A stretch of DNA of 64,000 bases from Rhizobium leguminosarum (GTDB lineage Bacteria; Pseudomonadota; Alphaproteobacteria; Rhizobiales; Rhizobiaceae), in contig NZ_JAGIOR010000001.1 of the NCBI RefSeq assembly GCF_017876795.1, forward strand, positions 4,676,501 through 4,740,500. The letters are read 5' to 3'. The first letter of the stretch is position 1, and every line of letters begins with the position of its first letter. This document shows positions 46,706 to 55,376 of the stretch, piece by piece. The position numbers were made by a program, and so were the translations under genes. A model generated the notes under the pieces. The model had not been told where the DNA came from. It made no database searches and saw only the letters and a program-made list of their open reading frames with translations.

Positions 46706-48946
46706 CTATCTGCTCGCCACGATCGGCCTGTACAGCGGCTGGATCGAGACATCTTTGCACGAGGGTCTGCTTTCCATTTCAAAGAAACATACGCCATCCG
46801 TGTGACCACCATCTTGCCAGCCGCCAGGCCGTATGCCGAACGAGAGCGATATCTTCGATGAGGGTGTCACCGGTAGACGCAGTACAGTCGGCGCATGGGC
46901 CTGAAGTCCCTCGGGCACCCGAGAAACAGTCGTCCCGTTCAGAGCGTTCATGCGCAAAAGGGGGAGAATTTTTTTATCGCGTTGCAGGGCGTTTTCTACG
47001 ATCGGCCCGCCGGAAGCCTCTCTGAGGACATCCTTGTCGAGCTCCGTAAAAGTCACCGTAATCGCCGATTGATAGAAAAGACCATTCCCGATCCCCGTCT
47101 TGATCTTGACCGACTGCGCGTGCTTGAGATCCGGGTAATCCGAGTGCCCGGAGGAAACCTTCAAGTATGCAACAGGGTCGACAACCAGCGGCGAAACAAG
47201 AAAACCCTTACCTGCCATCCCGGGTATCAGCCGGTAGACGCCGGTTGATCCATCGGAGTAATTGACGGATATCTGCGACATCGGTGGTCGGTAGATCAGG
47301 TCCGCCAGGCGCCCAAGAAGGGTTGGCCGCATGTCGACTGCGATCATGACCGGGTTGTCTGTTTTCGGCAGCGGAACATCCTGGCCGAGTTCCATCGGAA
47401 CCGCGATATCCTGCTTTTTCACGCCCGATACCGCGGTCGGACGCTTCCGCAATATGATCTGGCGATCGGTTTCGATAAAAGGCTCATATTTGGCAAAAAA
47501 TAGCGGCCACAGCGCTCCCTCGGCGGAAGCTGGATGGCGTCCGTCGATCGAGCCTGGGGCCATTATCAGGTATTCCGGTGCTTCAGGGCCTTCATAAAAG
47601 GCTCGATCGCGCTCAATCAATTCTGGTGTATAGGAGGTGTATTCCTGCACAGTCGGACGGGGACGGTAGTCGAGGCCATTCCCTATGACATCCGATTGCT
47701 CCGACTGGATAATATCAACGGAACCGTTCAACGCCGGCAGCGGCGTTTTTTTGCGTATGGCAGCCAGAGAGGCGGCATTCTCGCCTTTAAGCTTATCCAG
47801 CCAAACGGTTGGCTGAAACAGAAACTCGCGTCCTCTGGCCAGGCCTTCGGATATCTGTTGCGGCAGCGACGGAACATTTGCGAAAGGCAACGCCTTATAG
47901 GCGACATAAACGGCGGCATAGCTCGGCACAATGCAGACGCAGGCCATCAGGATCAGCGGCTTTTTCCACCGCGTCCCGGCGTAAGCTGATGAAAATCCGA
48001 CCGCTGTAATCGCCATCGCCAACGCGCTCCAGGAGATAAGTGTATGGAGATCATGACGAACAAGCCCAGCCTTGAAGGCAACGAAAAGAAAGCCGGCAAT
48101 GACGAGAGGTCGGGCGATGAGGATGTCGTAAGGCATGCTGCCAGCCCGCGATACGGCATCACGAAGAAGGATCACGATGAACACCACCGCCATTGCGAGC
48201 CAGATTACAAGATCGGCCACGTAGGCGGACAGGCTCATTGCGCTGGAATACCCCCCGGAAACCTGCACGCTTGCGATCAGGAACGCAGGCAACTGCGCCA
48301 GCGGCTGGCCGGAGATTAACAGGCCCGTGTAGAGCCCGGCCGCCATCGCCAGAAAATGCAGTGGAACTCGCCGGCGACGCACCGCCACGATATCAAGCAG
48401 CAGCATAGCCAGTATGGACGCCGGGAACGTGGAAAATTTAGCGAGCGCGAGTATGCCCGATAGATACCCGCATGAAATCGTTACGGGCAGCCCTCGTTTC
48501 GAATCATTCTCGAACCCGTATAGAGCGCCCAGAAGCGGCACCAGCAGCAGGAGAGTGTCCTTGGAAATCATGCAGACAGACAGCAGGACCCAACCTGACA
48601 TCAGGCTGAGGACGTTGCCAGATCTGGAAAAAAGCGACCCTAGCGAAAGAGCCAAGAAGGCGACGATGCCAAGGGATATAATCGCTACCGCGAAGGCGGT
48701 TGTGGGCTCGAACTGCTTGGTATAGATGCTGGATAGAGGGCCGCCCGTAAAGACGAGATCTGTGCCGAACAACAGGTGATGTTCGACACCGTAAGCCAAG
48801 GCTGCCTGCCACGAAGGGTCGAGGCCTGACCGCACCGGATGAAGGGCGAGCGGCTGAAACTTGAGATAAAGACTGACGAACAGCAGCAGAAAACCGACTG
48901 CAGCCATCCACCATGTTTTTCTCGGTTCAGATGTCTTCAACATCAC
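46706..48946 (-). CDS. Large membrane protein, GT-C glycosyltransferase-like, with 3' frameshift
   Basis: 746 residues. The first 370 or so hold 10-12 membrane helices, with SGLDPSWQAALAYG in the first periplasmic loop (an Asp at the usual GT-C position). The last 350 form a soluble, probably periplasmic domain. This is the layout of membrane arabinosyl- or mannosyltransferases. After CFFEME (about 46770) the natural ending KQTLVQRCLDPAAVQADRGEQ ... CSWDCSYWSSIAEK lies in the next frame and stops at 46599-46601. The frame as it stands ends early at 46706. It overlaps the gtrA-like gene by 4 bp and is the last gene of the putative polyprenyl-phospho-arabinose operon. Confidence 0.72.
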   Translation of the reverse strand: MMLKTSEPRKTWWMAAVGFLLLFVSLYLKFQPLALHPVRSGLDPSWQAALAYGVEHHLLFGTDLVFTGGPLSSIYTKQFEPTTAFAVAIISLGIVAFLALSLGSLFSRSGNVLSLMSGWVLLSVCMISKDTLLLLVPLLGALYGFENDSKRGLPVTISCGYLSGILALAKFSTFPASILAMLLLDIVAVRRRRVPLHFLAMAAGLYTGLLISGQPLAQLPAFLIASVQVSGGYSSAMSLSAYVADLVIWLAMAVVFIVILLRDAVSRAGSMPYDILIARPLVIAGFLFVAFKAGLVRHDLHTLISWSALAMAITAVGFSSAYAGTRWKKPLILMACVCIVPSYAAVYVAYKALPFANVPSLPQQISEGLARGREFLFQPTVWLDKLKGENAASLAAIRKKTPLPALNGSVDIIQSEQSDVIGNGLDYRPRPTVQEYTSYTPELIERDRAFYEGPEAPEYLIMAPGSIDGRHPASAEGALWPLFFAKYEPFIETDRQIILRKRPTAVSGVKKQDIAVPMELGQDVPLPKTDNPVMIAVDMRPTLLGRLADLIYRPPMSQISVNYSDGSTGVYRLIPGMAGKGFLVSPLVVDPVAYLKVSSGHSDYPDLKHAQSVKIKTGIGNGLFYQSAITVTFTELDKDVLREASGGPIVENALQRDKKILPLLRMNALNGTTVSRVPEGLQAHAPTVLRLPVTPSSKISLSFGIRPGGWQDGGHTDGVCFFEMESRPSCKDVSIQPLYRPIVASR

Positions 48947-49335
48947 CGGTCGCTCCCGAACGTAAAGTATTTATGGAGAAAGTAACTTGTTGCTATCGGG
49001 CTCAGAACGCCGATCACATGAGCGACTGTTTCCGCATGGAAATTAAAGCCGACAAGCGGAACGACGAAGTGGACAAGTCCGACGCTCACAAGCCAGACCT
49101 GCGCGAATGCCACGAAATTGACAAGGCCGAACCGCAGATATTCATGGCCGACATGCCGCCCCGACTTCTCGAACACGAATATCTTCATCAGCACATAGGC
49201 TGTCGACATGCCGATCAGGTATGCCAGCACGATTGCCGGCGTGTAGTCCATAATCGTCGACAGCGCGATCCGTGAAAGAATATTGGCTGCCGCCGCGATC
49301 CCACCTGACACTGCAAATCGGACGAACGGCCTTGA

Positions 49336-50267
49336 GAGCCTGACCGAAAAAGAGTTGAGTGAAATCAGCCAGTTGTGATTCTGTTTGTTTGCTTAGGACG
49401 AACGGAGACCACAATGGGCTGGACTGATTTCACCCGTCGGCAATATGCCCGACGCACAGTGCGGTATGCAAGCGATCTGACGGACCGGGAGTGGGGATTG
49501 ATCTCGCCTTGCCTGCCTGGACCGAGGCGGTTGGGCAGGCCGCGCAGTACCGATCTTCGCGAGGTCGTGAATGCGTTGCTTTACATCGCCACGACGGGGT
49601 GCCAGTGGCGGATGATGCCCAGAGATTTTCCACCTTTTACAACTGTGCAGTCCTATTTCTATGAATGGCGAGCGACAGGGTTATGGGGTCGGATCAACCA
49701 TCATCTTGTGATGGAGGCGCGTGACTTGGAAGGTCGGGAAGCCTCGCCGTCTGCGGGCGTGATCGACAGTCAAAGCGTGAAAACCACGGAAAGCGGCGGA
49801 ATTTCGGGCTATGACGCGGGCAAGAAGATAAAGGGACGCAAGCGTCATATCGTCGTCGACACGCTCGGACTGATGGTCGGCCTCATGGTTCACAGCGCCG
49901 ATATTCAGGATCGCGACGGCGCGCCTGCGGTTCTCAAAACCATTCTCAAGCGCTGGCCGTGGCTGAGACATATCTTCGCCGATGGTGGTTATGCCGGACC
50001 GAAGCTGAGGGGCGCACTGCAAAAGATCGCTGCGTTCACTCTCCAGATCGTCAAGCGGACCGACAAGGCCAAGGGCTTCGAGGTTCTGCCGCGTCGCTGG
50101 GTAGTGGAGCGCACCTTCGCATGGCTTGGCAGATGCCGACGATTGGCGAAGGATTGGGAAAAGTCCGTCGCCTCAGCCGAGGCCTGGGTCACTATCGCCC
50201 ACATCCGGGTCCTGACACGACGCTTGGCAAGGTACGGATATCGTTGAAACCTTTTCGAGTCAGGCTC
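49336..50267 (+). mobile_element. IS5-family (IS1031-type) element, copy 1, in the gtrA-like gene
   Basis: 932 bp, from GAGCCTGACC to GTCAGGCTC, flanked on both sides by TGA (49333-49335 and 50268-50270), the T-N-A duplication expected of this group. It encodes one intact transposase. Its sequence appears the same as copy 3 at 63185-64000, in the opposite orientation, and is related to copy 2. Confidence 0.93.
49414..50247 (+). CDS. IS5-family transposase (copy 1)
   Basis: 277 residues from MGWTDFTRRQYARRTVRYAS. DUF4096-type N-terminus, then the DDE domain: GVIDSQSVKTTES (first Asp), FADGGYAGPKL (second Asp) and RRWVVERTFAWLGRCRRLAKDWE (Glu in the Y-2-R-3-E-6-R region). It is complete and probably active. 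Confidence 0.95.
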   Translation: MGWTDFTRRQYARRTVRYASDLTDREWGLISPCLPGPRRLGRPRSTDLREVVNALLYIATTGCQWRMMPRDFPPFTTVQSYFYEWRATGLWGRINHHLVMEARDLEGREASPSAGVIDSQSVKTTESGGISGYDAGKKIKGRKRHIVVDTLGLMVGLMVHSADIQDRDGAPAVLKTILKRWPWLRHIFADGGYAGPKLRGALQKIAAFTLQIVKRTDKAKGFEVLPRRWVVERTFAWLGRCRRLAKDWEKSVASAEAWVTIAHIRVLTRRLARYGYR

Positions 50268-50296
50268 TGAGAAAAGGCTGACGACCACGTCCCCGA

Positions 50297-51577
50297 TCAA
50301 GTCAATGCCTCCGCCATATTCCGGCCGTAGCGGACACTTTCTGCAATGCCTCGATCCTCGGGATAGTAATAGCAGGTGTCGGCAATCTGCAGTCCGGCGA
50401 TCGGTGTCTGGATCGGCGGCAGCTTGTCGAGGAAGTTTGGTTCGCAGACAGGCTGCGCGTATTTCAGCCGCCCGACCTTGGCCTCTATGAGGTCGTCCCG
50501 GGTGATCGCCGGATTAACCTTGCGCAGATAACCAAAGGCCTCCTCAACGAACTGGCTGTCGCTCCATTGCCACTTCTCCTGGCTGGTCGGCATATAATAG
50601 GGGACATAGACGATCGTTTCCTTCGCCGGCCGCAAGTTGGAAAACTCGATCAGTCCCGGAATCTCGACGGTTTCATCGACGATGTTGATCCAGAAGTTTC
50701 GGCTGACGGACTTCTTCATTTTGAACAGCAGGCAGACGACGCCGATGTTTCGGATGGCGTCGTATTTCGCTTTCGACTCTTCCGGCAGAGACGGGACAAG
50801 CGTGGAGATATAAGGTGTCGGCACAGTCGAAATGACGGCGTCCGCGGGGAAGAATTTTCCCGCTGCCGTCACTCCCGTCGTCTTGCCTGCTTCGGTCTCG
50901 ATACGCTCCACGGGCATGCCGAGATGGAGACGGCCGCCTTGCGCCGTATAGGCGGAAACAAGGGCATCCACCAGCGTCTGGCTGCCGCCCTCGATGTAAC
51001 CCAGTTCCTCCTGAAAGATGGAACGCCGCGAATTGCCAATGCGCCGGACACGCGTGGCGATCCAGGATGCGGATACGTCGTCCGCGAGCTCATAGAACTT
51101 CAGTTCCATGAGGCGCTTCCACAGCGTGTTGTAGACTTCACGCCCCGAGCCGCCTTCCAGCCACTGTCGGGCCGTCTTCCTTTCGATAGAAGCGAAGCTC
51201 TTCGCCTTGGTGGTCAGGAACATCTGCAGACCGGTGCGGATCTTGGCAATGAGGCTGAGATGCGGGAATTTCAACAGACTGATCGGATCGCCCCAGGAAT
51301 GGATCTTTCCTTTCATGTAGTAGCCCATCGATGTCGGCCGCCAGCGCATGCGATCGCCGATGCCGAGTTCCTTCATCAAGGCAAACGTCGGTTCATCCGA
51401 TTTGCATACGAAATGGTAGAAACGCTCGATCGACACGCCGCCGAAATCGAAATGCGCCGCCATCCCACCCGCGACGGTATCCGCCTCGATGAGATCAACG
51501 TCGTGACCTAAACTCACAGCTCTGTGCGCTGCCGCCAGTCCCATGGCGCCAGCGCCTATAACCACAACCCGGCTCAT
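50297..51577 (-). CDS. FAD-dependent oxidoreductase of the polysaccharide operon
   Basis: 426 residues from the ATG at 51577, with AGGAGAGG just upstream; the longer frame to 51727 is inside the neighbouring gene. Dinucleotide fold VVIGAGAMGLAAAHRA, then EADTVAGGMAAHFDFGG and FYHFVCKSDEPTF, and near the end PIAGLQIADTCYYYPEDRGIAESVRYG, the FAD-closing motif. Resembles the protoporphyrinogen-oxidase/UDP-galactopyranose mutase-like amine-oxidase superfamily. The substrate is unknown; in this operon it may act on a sugar or a polyprenyl-linked sugar. Confidence 0.82.
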   Translation of the reverse strand: MSRVVVIGAGAMGLAAAHRAVSLGHDVDLIEADTVAGGMAAHFDFGGVSIERFYHFVCKSDEPTFALMKELGIGDRMRWRPTSMGYYMKGKIHSWGDPISLLKFPHLSLIAKIRTGLQMFLTTKAKSFASIERKTARQWLEGGSGREVYNTLWKRLMELKFYELADDVSASWIATRVRRIGNSRRSIFQEELGYIEGGSQTLVDALVSAYTAQGGRLHLGMPVERIETEAGKTTGVTAAGKFFPADAVISTVPTPYISTLVPSLPEESKAKYDAIRNIGVVCLLFKMKKSVSRNFWINIVDETVEIPGLIEFSNLRPAKETIVYVPYYMPTSQEKWQWSDSQFVEEAFGYLRKVNPAITRDDLIEAKVGRLKYAQPVCEPNFLDKLPPIQTPIAGLQIADTCYYYPEDRGIAESVRYGRNMAEALT

Positions 51578-51587
51578 CTCACCTCTC

Positions 51588-52520
51588 CTAAAATTCCAAT
51601 ACAATGCTGCTGTAGACCGGATCCAGGTAGCTTTGGCGGATCGCTTCGCGCAGCGGTGTCGGTGAAACATCGAACAATCCCGGCCAGTCGATGACCGGAA
51701 ACGTCTCAGGGATGACGAGAGCCTCAAGCTGGCTGGTCGTAAAGGGAGGCTTGCTGCTGAACTTGCCGTAAACGAACAGCAACAGCCAGAACAGCCGGTA
51801 GGGCACCCGGATGATGCGTGCTCTCGGCTTCACCGTGTCATGAATCATCCGAATCACCTCGCCGTAATAGATCTGCTCCAGCCCGGATATGTCGAAGCTC
51901 CCGACCGGCTTGTTGCGCAGCGACGAGATGATGATGGCTGCGAAATCACCGACATACAGCGGTTGGCGGATGAACTTTCCGTCGCCGGGGATAGGAAAGA
52001 CGGGCACGCGGTCCATGAAACGGCGAAGCCAGCCCAGATGCTTCCGGTCGAACCACCCGAACATCAATGTCGGCCGCAACACGACGTGCGGTATGTCGGT
52101 TACAGTATCGATGAAGCGTTCCTGCGCCGTCTTGGAGCGCGTATAAAAGTCCTCTGCCTTGGAATGCACGACGGATGACGAGATGTGCACGAAATAGGGG
52201 ACGCCGTGCTGGCGCATGGCTGCGACGATCTGCTCGGTGGCCACGACGTTGTTGTCGATGAATTCCTGCTCGTCGAGGCCGCCGATCTGCGCCTGGTTCA
52301 ACAGAACGGCAGTTGCGCCAGCAAAAGCGTCCTTCCACGGACCGTCCACGGCAAGATCGGCTTCGATCACCTCGATTTCGGGGTGAAGCCGGCGAAGCAA
52401 TGCGGTATTGCTCGGATGTTTGTCGATGCCCACGATCTGGAGGCCGGGCTCGCTCTTCAGTCGAGCAATGACGTTCTGGCCGACCAGACCCGCTGCGCCG
52501 GTAATGACTATCTTCGACAT
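51588..52520 (-). CDS. NAD-dependent epimerase/dehydratase
   Basis: 310 residues. Extended SDR: VITGAAGLVGQNVIARL (NAD site), LNQAQIGGLDEQEF, the active-site run HISSSVVHSKAEDFYTRSKTAQ with the Y-x-x-x-K pair, and LRPTLMFGWFDRKH. It probably modifies a sugar nucleotide or lipid-linked sugar. The ATG shares one base with the stop of the SDR gene before it, and the FAD oxidoreductase starts 10 bp after it. Confidence 0.85.
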   Translation of the reverse strand: MSKIVITGAAGLVGQNVIARLKSEPGLQIVGIDKHPSNTALLRRLHPEIEVIEADLAVDGPWKDAFAGATAVLLNQAQIGGLDEQEFIDNNVVATEQIVAAMRQHGVPYFVHISSSVVHSKAEDFYTRSKTAQERFIDTVTDIPHVVLRPTLMFGWFDRKHLGWLRRFMDRVPVFPIPGDGKFIRQPLYVGDFAAIIISSLRNKPVGSFDISGLEQIYYGEVIRMIHDTVKPRARIIRVPYRLFWLLLFVYGKFSSKPPFTTSQLEALVIPETFPVIDWPGLFDVSPTPLREAIRQSYLDPVYSSIVLEF

Positions 52521-53257
52521 CAGATTTCCATCCGGTTGAAAATGGCGCTCGGAAGGTTCCGAATGATCAACATGATGTAGCGCCAGAAGCCTGGCGCATA
52601 CGCCACCGGGCCGCCTCGATACGCACGCGCATGAACGATTGCCGCGACCTGCTCCGGCTTGGCCCAGAGCGCACCCTTGCGGTTCATGCCCTCGGTCATC
52701 GGGGTCATCGTCGGACCGGGTTTGATGAGCACGGCCCGCGGCCCCTTATCGGCAAAACGATGCGCTATGCCGACAACCAGCGCCTCCAGACCGGCTTTCG
52801 ACGCCCCATAGATGAAGTTGGCTCGACGGCCCCTGTCGCCTGCAACCGAACCGATGACAGCGAGCGTGCCGCGGCCCTGCTTCTCGATAATGTTGGCAGT
52901 CGCAAGGCACCACGCAGCAGCCGAGTTGAAATTGACCCGCAGGATGGTTTCCGCGTCGGCCAGATCGCGCTCGGCCTCGCCCTGATTGCCGAGAATGCCA
53001 TAGGCCAGGAGAACGTGATCGACGCCGCCAAGCTGCCTGACGAATGCGTCCAACCGCTGCTCGACGTCAACCGGGTCACCGAGATCGCTGATGGCGACTT
53101 CGGCGGCCTCCGCGCCACGCGCCTTCAGATCCGCTGCAGCTTGCGCCAGACGATTTTCGTCCCGCCCGACCAGCAGCAGGCTCGCACCTTCCGCTGCATA
53201 AAGCCTCGCGGCCGCAGAAGCGATAGCCGAGGTGGCCCCTAAAATGATAACCCGCAA
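52520..53257 (-). CDS. DprE2-like short-chain dehydrogenase
   Basis: 245 residues. Classical SDR: ILGATSAIASAAARLYAAEG (cofactor site, T-S-A-I rather than T-G-x-G), LAYGILGNQGEAE, the IGSVAGDRGRRANFIYGASKAGL active site (Ser, Tyr, Lys) and LIKPGPTMTPMTEG. LGNQ, GDRGRRANFIYG and VKPG-type features are those of DprE2, which reduces the 2-keto intermediate to polyprenylphosphoryl-arabinose. It directly follows the DprE1-like gene (11-bp gap), as in mycobacteria. Confidence 0.85.
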   Translation of the reverse strand: MRVIILGATSAIASAAARLYAAEGASLLLVGRDENRLAQAAADLKARGAEAAEVAISDLGDPVDVEQRLDAFVRQLGGVDHVLLAYGILGNQGEAERDLADAETILRVNFNSAAAWCLATANIIEKQGRGTLAVIGSVAGDRGRRANFIYGASKAGLEALVVGIAHRFADKGPRAVLIKPGPTMTPMTEGMNRKGALWAKPEQVAAIVHARAYRGGPVAYAPGFWRYIMLIIRNLPSAIFNRMEI

Positions 53258-53268
53258 TGGAGCCCCCT

Positions 53269-54603
53269 TTACTCTTGCGACACACGCTTCCAGAAATGTG
53301 AACTGAACCCGCTGTCTACGTATTTAGCGAAGTCCTGCCAAGCCGGATAACCGGCCTTGAACATTCGTGCCGACATACGGCCGTCCTTGGCGGGGTAAAG
53401 CCGACCTCCCGCCTCCAGCACGATATCGTCGAGCCGAGCCATCAGCCTCAGGGTCGTCTCGCCATGATTTGGAAAATCCAGGGCCAATGTCGTGCCCGGT
53501 CGCGGGAAAGACAGCATTCCCGGCGAGGCAACCGCGCCAAATGTCTTGAGAACGGCTAGAAAGGACCCCTGCCCGCTGGCGGAGATGGTCTTTAGCATTT
53601 CTTTCGTGGCGTCTTTCTCGACGGCTGGCGGCACCACCGACTGGAACTGATACATTCCCTTGCTGCCATACATCCGGTTCCAGCGCCCGATGGAATCGAG
53701 CGGATAGAAGAACTGATATATCGGTATGTTCTGCCTCCCGGCCTTTCGCTTGCCGTTCCGGAAATACAGCGAATTGAAAGCGCTGATCGAATAACGATTC
53801 ATGCAGAGGCGGGGAAGGCTGAGCGGCATCGTGAACTTGGTGTTCCCGCGGCCGGGCAAGCGAGAGCCGGTCTTTGCGTGGTTGCCACGCGTGAAAATTC
53901 CGCGGCCCAGGGACGCGCCTTTTGCGAGGCAATCGATCCAGGAGACCGTGTAATCGAACGCGTTGTCGCTCTCGGCCGCCAGGGAGAAGAACATGTCGAG
54001 ATTGTCAAAGGGAATGTTTTCGGCGTCCATGACCGCGCTCTCGTTCGGCAGGACCTCCAGCTCAACCCAGGTTATTGCACCGGTCAGCCCCAGGCCGCCG
54101 ATCGTCGCCGAAAACAGCTGGGGATCGCTTTCGAGCGTCAGCTCAAGTTCCTCGCCGTTGGAGCGCATCAACCCGATCCTGCGGACCCAGCGCCCGATGG
54201 TGCCGTTGATATGATGGTTCTTGCCGTGAACGTCGTTTGCGACGGCGCCCCCCATCGTCACGAAACGCGTGCCGGGTGTGACAGGGAGAAAGGATCCCTG
54301 GCGGACGATAACCCCGAGCAAGGCATCGAACGACAAGCCTGCTTCCACCCGAACAAGGCGGCGCTGGGGATCAAAGCTGATGATCCGGTCGAGACCGGCC
54401 ATATCAATCAATCCGCCTTCGGGATTGAGGCCATTGTCACCATAGGAGCGGCGCAGGCCCGTCGCCAAAAGCGCTCGCCCTTCCTGGCGGCCGGACAGCA
54501 CGATGCGGGGAAGCTGGTCTCGCCAGGCAGGAAAAGCTGCATGGTGTTCCGCTTGCAGCACGTTACCCCACGAACGGACGTCGGCCGGCTCGAATCTGGT
54601 CAT
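53269..54603 (-). CDS. DprE1-like FAD oxidase (polyprenylphosphoryl-ribose 2'-epimerase subunit)
   Basis: 444 residues from the ATG at 54603, which overlaps the UbiA stop by 4 bp (ATGA); the open frame to 55002 is a shadow. FAD domain: RSYGDNGLNPEGGLID, VTPGTRFVTMGGAVANDVHGKNHH, GGLGLTGAITWVEL. The C-terminal substrate domain has YQFFYPLDSIGRWN, PGMLSFPRPGTTLALDFPNHG and GGRLYPAKDGR. The layout and motifs match mycobacterial DprE1. Where that enzyme has NICVDFP with the inhibitor-target Cys, this one has TLALDFP, so the Cys is replaced; the Lys of Y-x-A-K-D is kept. Confidence 0.87.
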   Translation of the reverse strand: MTRFEPADVRSWGNVLQAEHHAAFPAWRDQLPRIVLSGRQEGRALLATGLRRSYGDNGLNPEGGLIDMAGLDRIISFDPQRRLVRVEAGLSFDALLGVIVRQGSFLPVTPGTRFVTMGGAVANDVHGKNHHINGTIGRWVRRIGLMRSNGEELELTLESDPQLFSATIGGLGLTGAITWVELEVLPNESAVMDAENIPFDNLDMFFSLAAESDNAFDYTVSWIDCLAKGASLGRGIFTRGNHAKTGSRLPGRGNTKFTMPLSLPRLCMNRYSISAFNSLYFRNGKRKAGRQNIPIYQFFYPLDSIGRWNRMYGSKGMYQFQSVVPPAVEKDATKEMLKTISASGQGSFLAVLKTFGAVASPGMLSFPRPGTTLALDFPNHGETTLRLMARLDDIVLEAGGRLYPAKDGRMSARMFKAGYPAWQDFAKYVDSGFSSHFWKRVSQE

Positions 54604-55376
54604 AGTGCGACCAGGAACAAAATCGCGACGACGACACCAAGACCCGCGCTGATACGGTCGCGAATGGCAAAGCTGACCGGGTCGTCGTTCATCTTCCCCC
54701 GGTGAGCCAGAAGCCAGATTCGGCCAAGCCAAATCGACAGCATGATCGGAATTCCACCCAGGAACTGCGGAGAGGAATAGGCTTTGCCGGGCAACATTTC
54801 CTGCAAGACGAAGATCATCAGGACGACGAGCGATGCCAGGGCGGCCCCGATACCGAGCGAAAGCGTCAAAGGCGCGTCCTCGATTTCGTAACCGCGACTC
54901 TTGAGACTCAGGGAGCCGCTGGTTGCTGCCCGAACAATTTCCGTATGACGCTTGGCCACGGCCAGCGAAAAGAACAGGAACACTGCGAAGGTCAACAGCC
55001 ACGCCGGCTTCGAACTCTCGAGCAATACCGTCCCCATGATGAGGCGCGTCGTGAAAAGTATGCCAATAATAAGCGTGTCAAGCAGCGGAACCCGCTTCAA
55101 GCCCAGCGAATACGCGCCCGTTATCACCAGATACGCAAGGAGCGCGAGCGTGAATTGCAGGGACAGCAGGGTCGCGAAAAAGAAACCGCCTACCAGCAGC
55201 CCACCGGCAAGCATGAAGCCGGCCCGGATCGACAGCTTGCCGCTGGCCAAGGCCCTGTAGCGTTTCGACCAATGCTGACGATCCGTATTGAGGTCGGCGA
55301 TGTCATTGAGCAAATAGGTGGCAGAGGTGACGGCCAGGAGACAGGCGAATGCTGAGATGGTTTGCAGAATGAGTAA

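Larger units (their letters stand above)
48943..50300 (-). pseudogene. GtrA-family membrane protein gene, interrupted by an IS
   Basis: Four membrane helices (IAAAANILSRIALSTIMDYTP, IVLAYLIGMSTAYVLMKIFVF, then two more ending ATSYFLHKYFTFG) identify the GtrA family, small proteins that help move lipid-linked sugars across the inner membrane. The N-terminal codons (IGDVVVSLFS) lie at 50270-50300, beyond the IS at 49336-50267. Removing the IS and one TGA duplicate restores IGDVVVSLFS-RPFVRFAVSGG. A GTG at 49311 could still start a 122-residue product, so partial function is possible. Confidence 0.85.

Noticed and set aside
54604..55002. 5' extension of the DprE1-like frame to 577 codons
   Set aside because: It runs antisense-like through UbiA sequence in the wrong frame; the ATG at 54603 overlaps the UbiA stop by 4 bp and starts the conserved protein.
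54702..55355. Long plus-strand open frame of 217 codons
   Set aside because: Shadow of the UbiA gene on the other strand; glutamine/arginine-rich composition with no family features.
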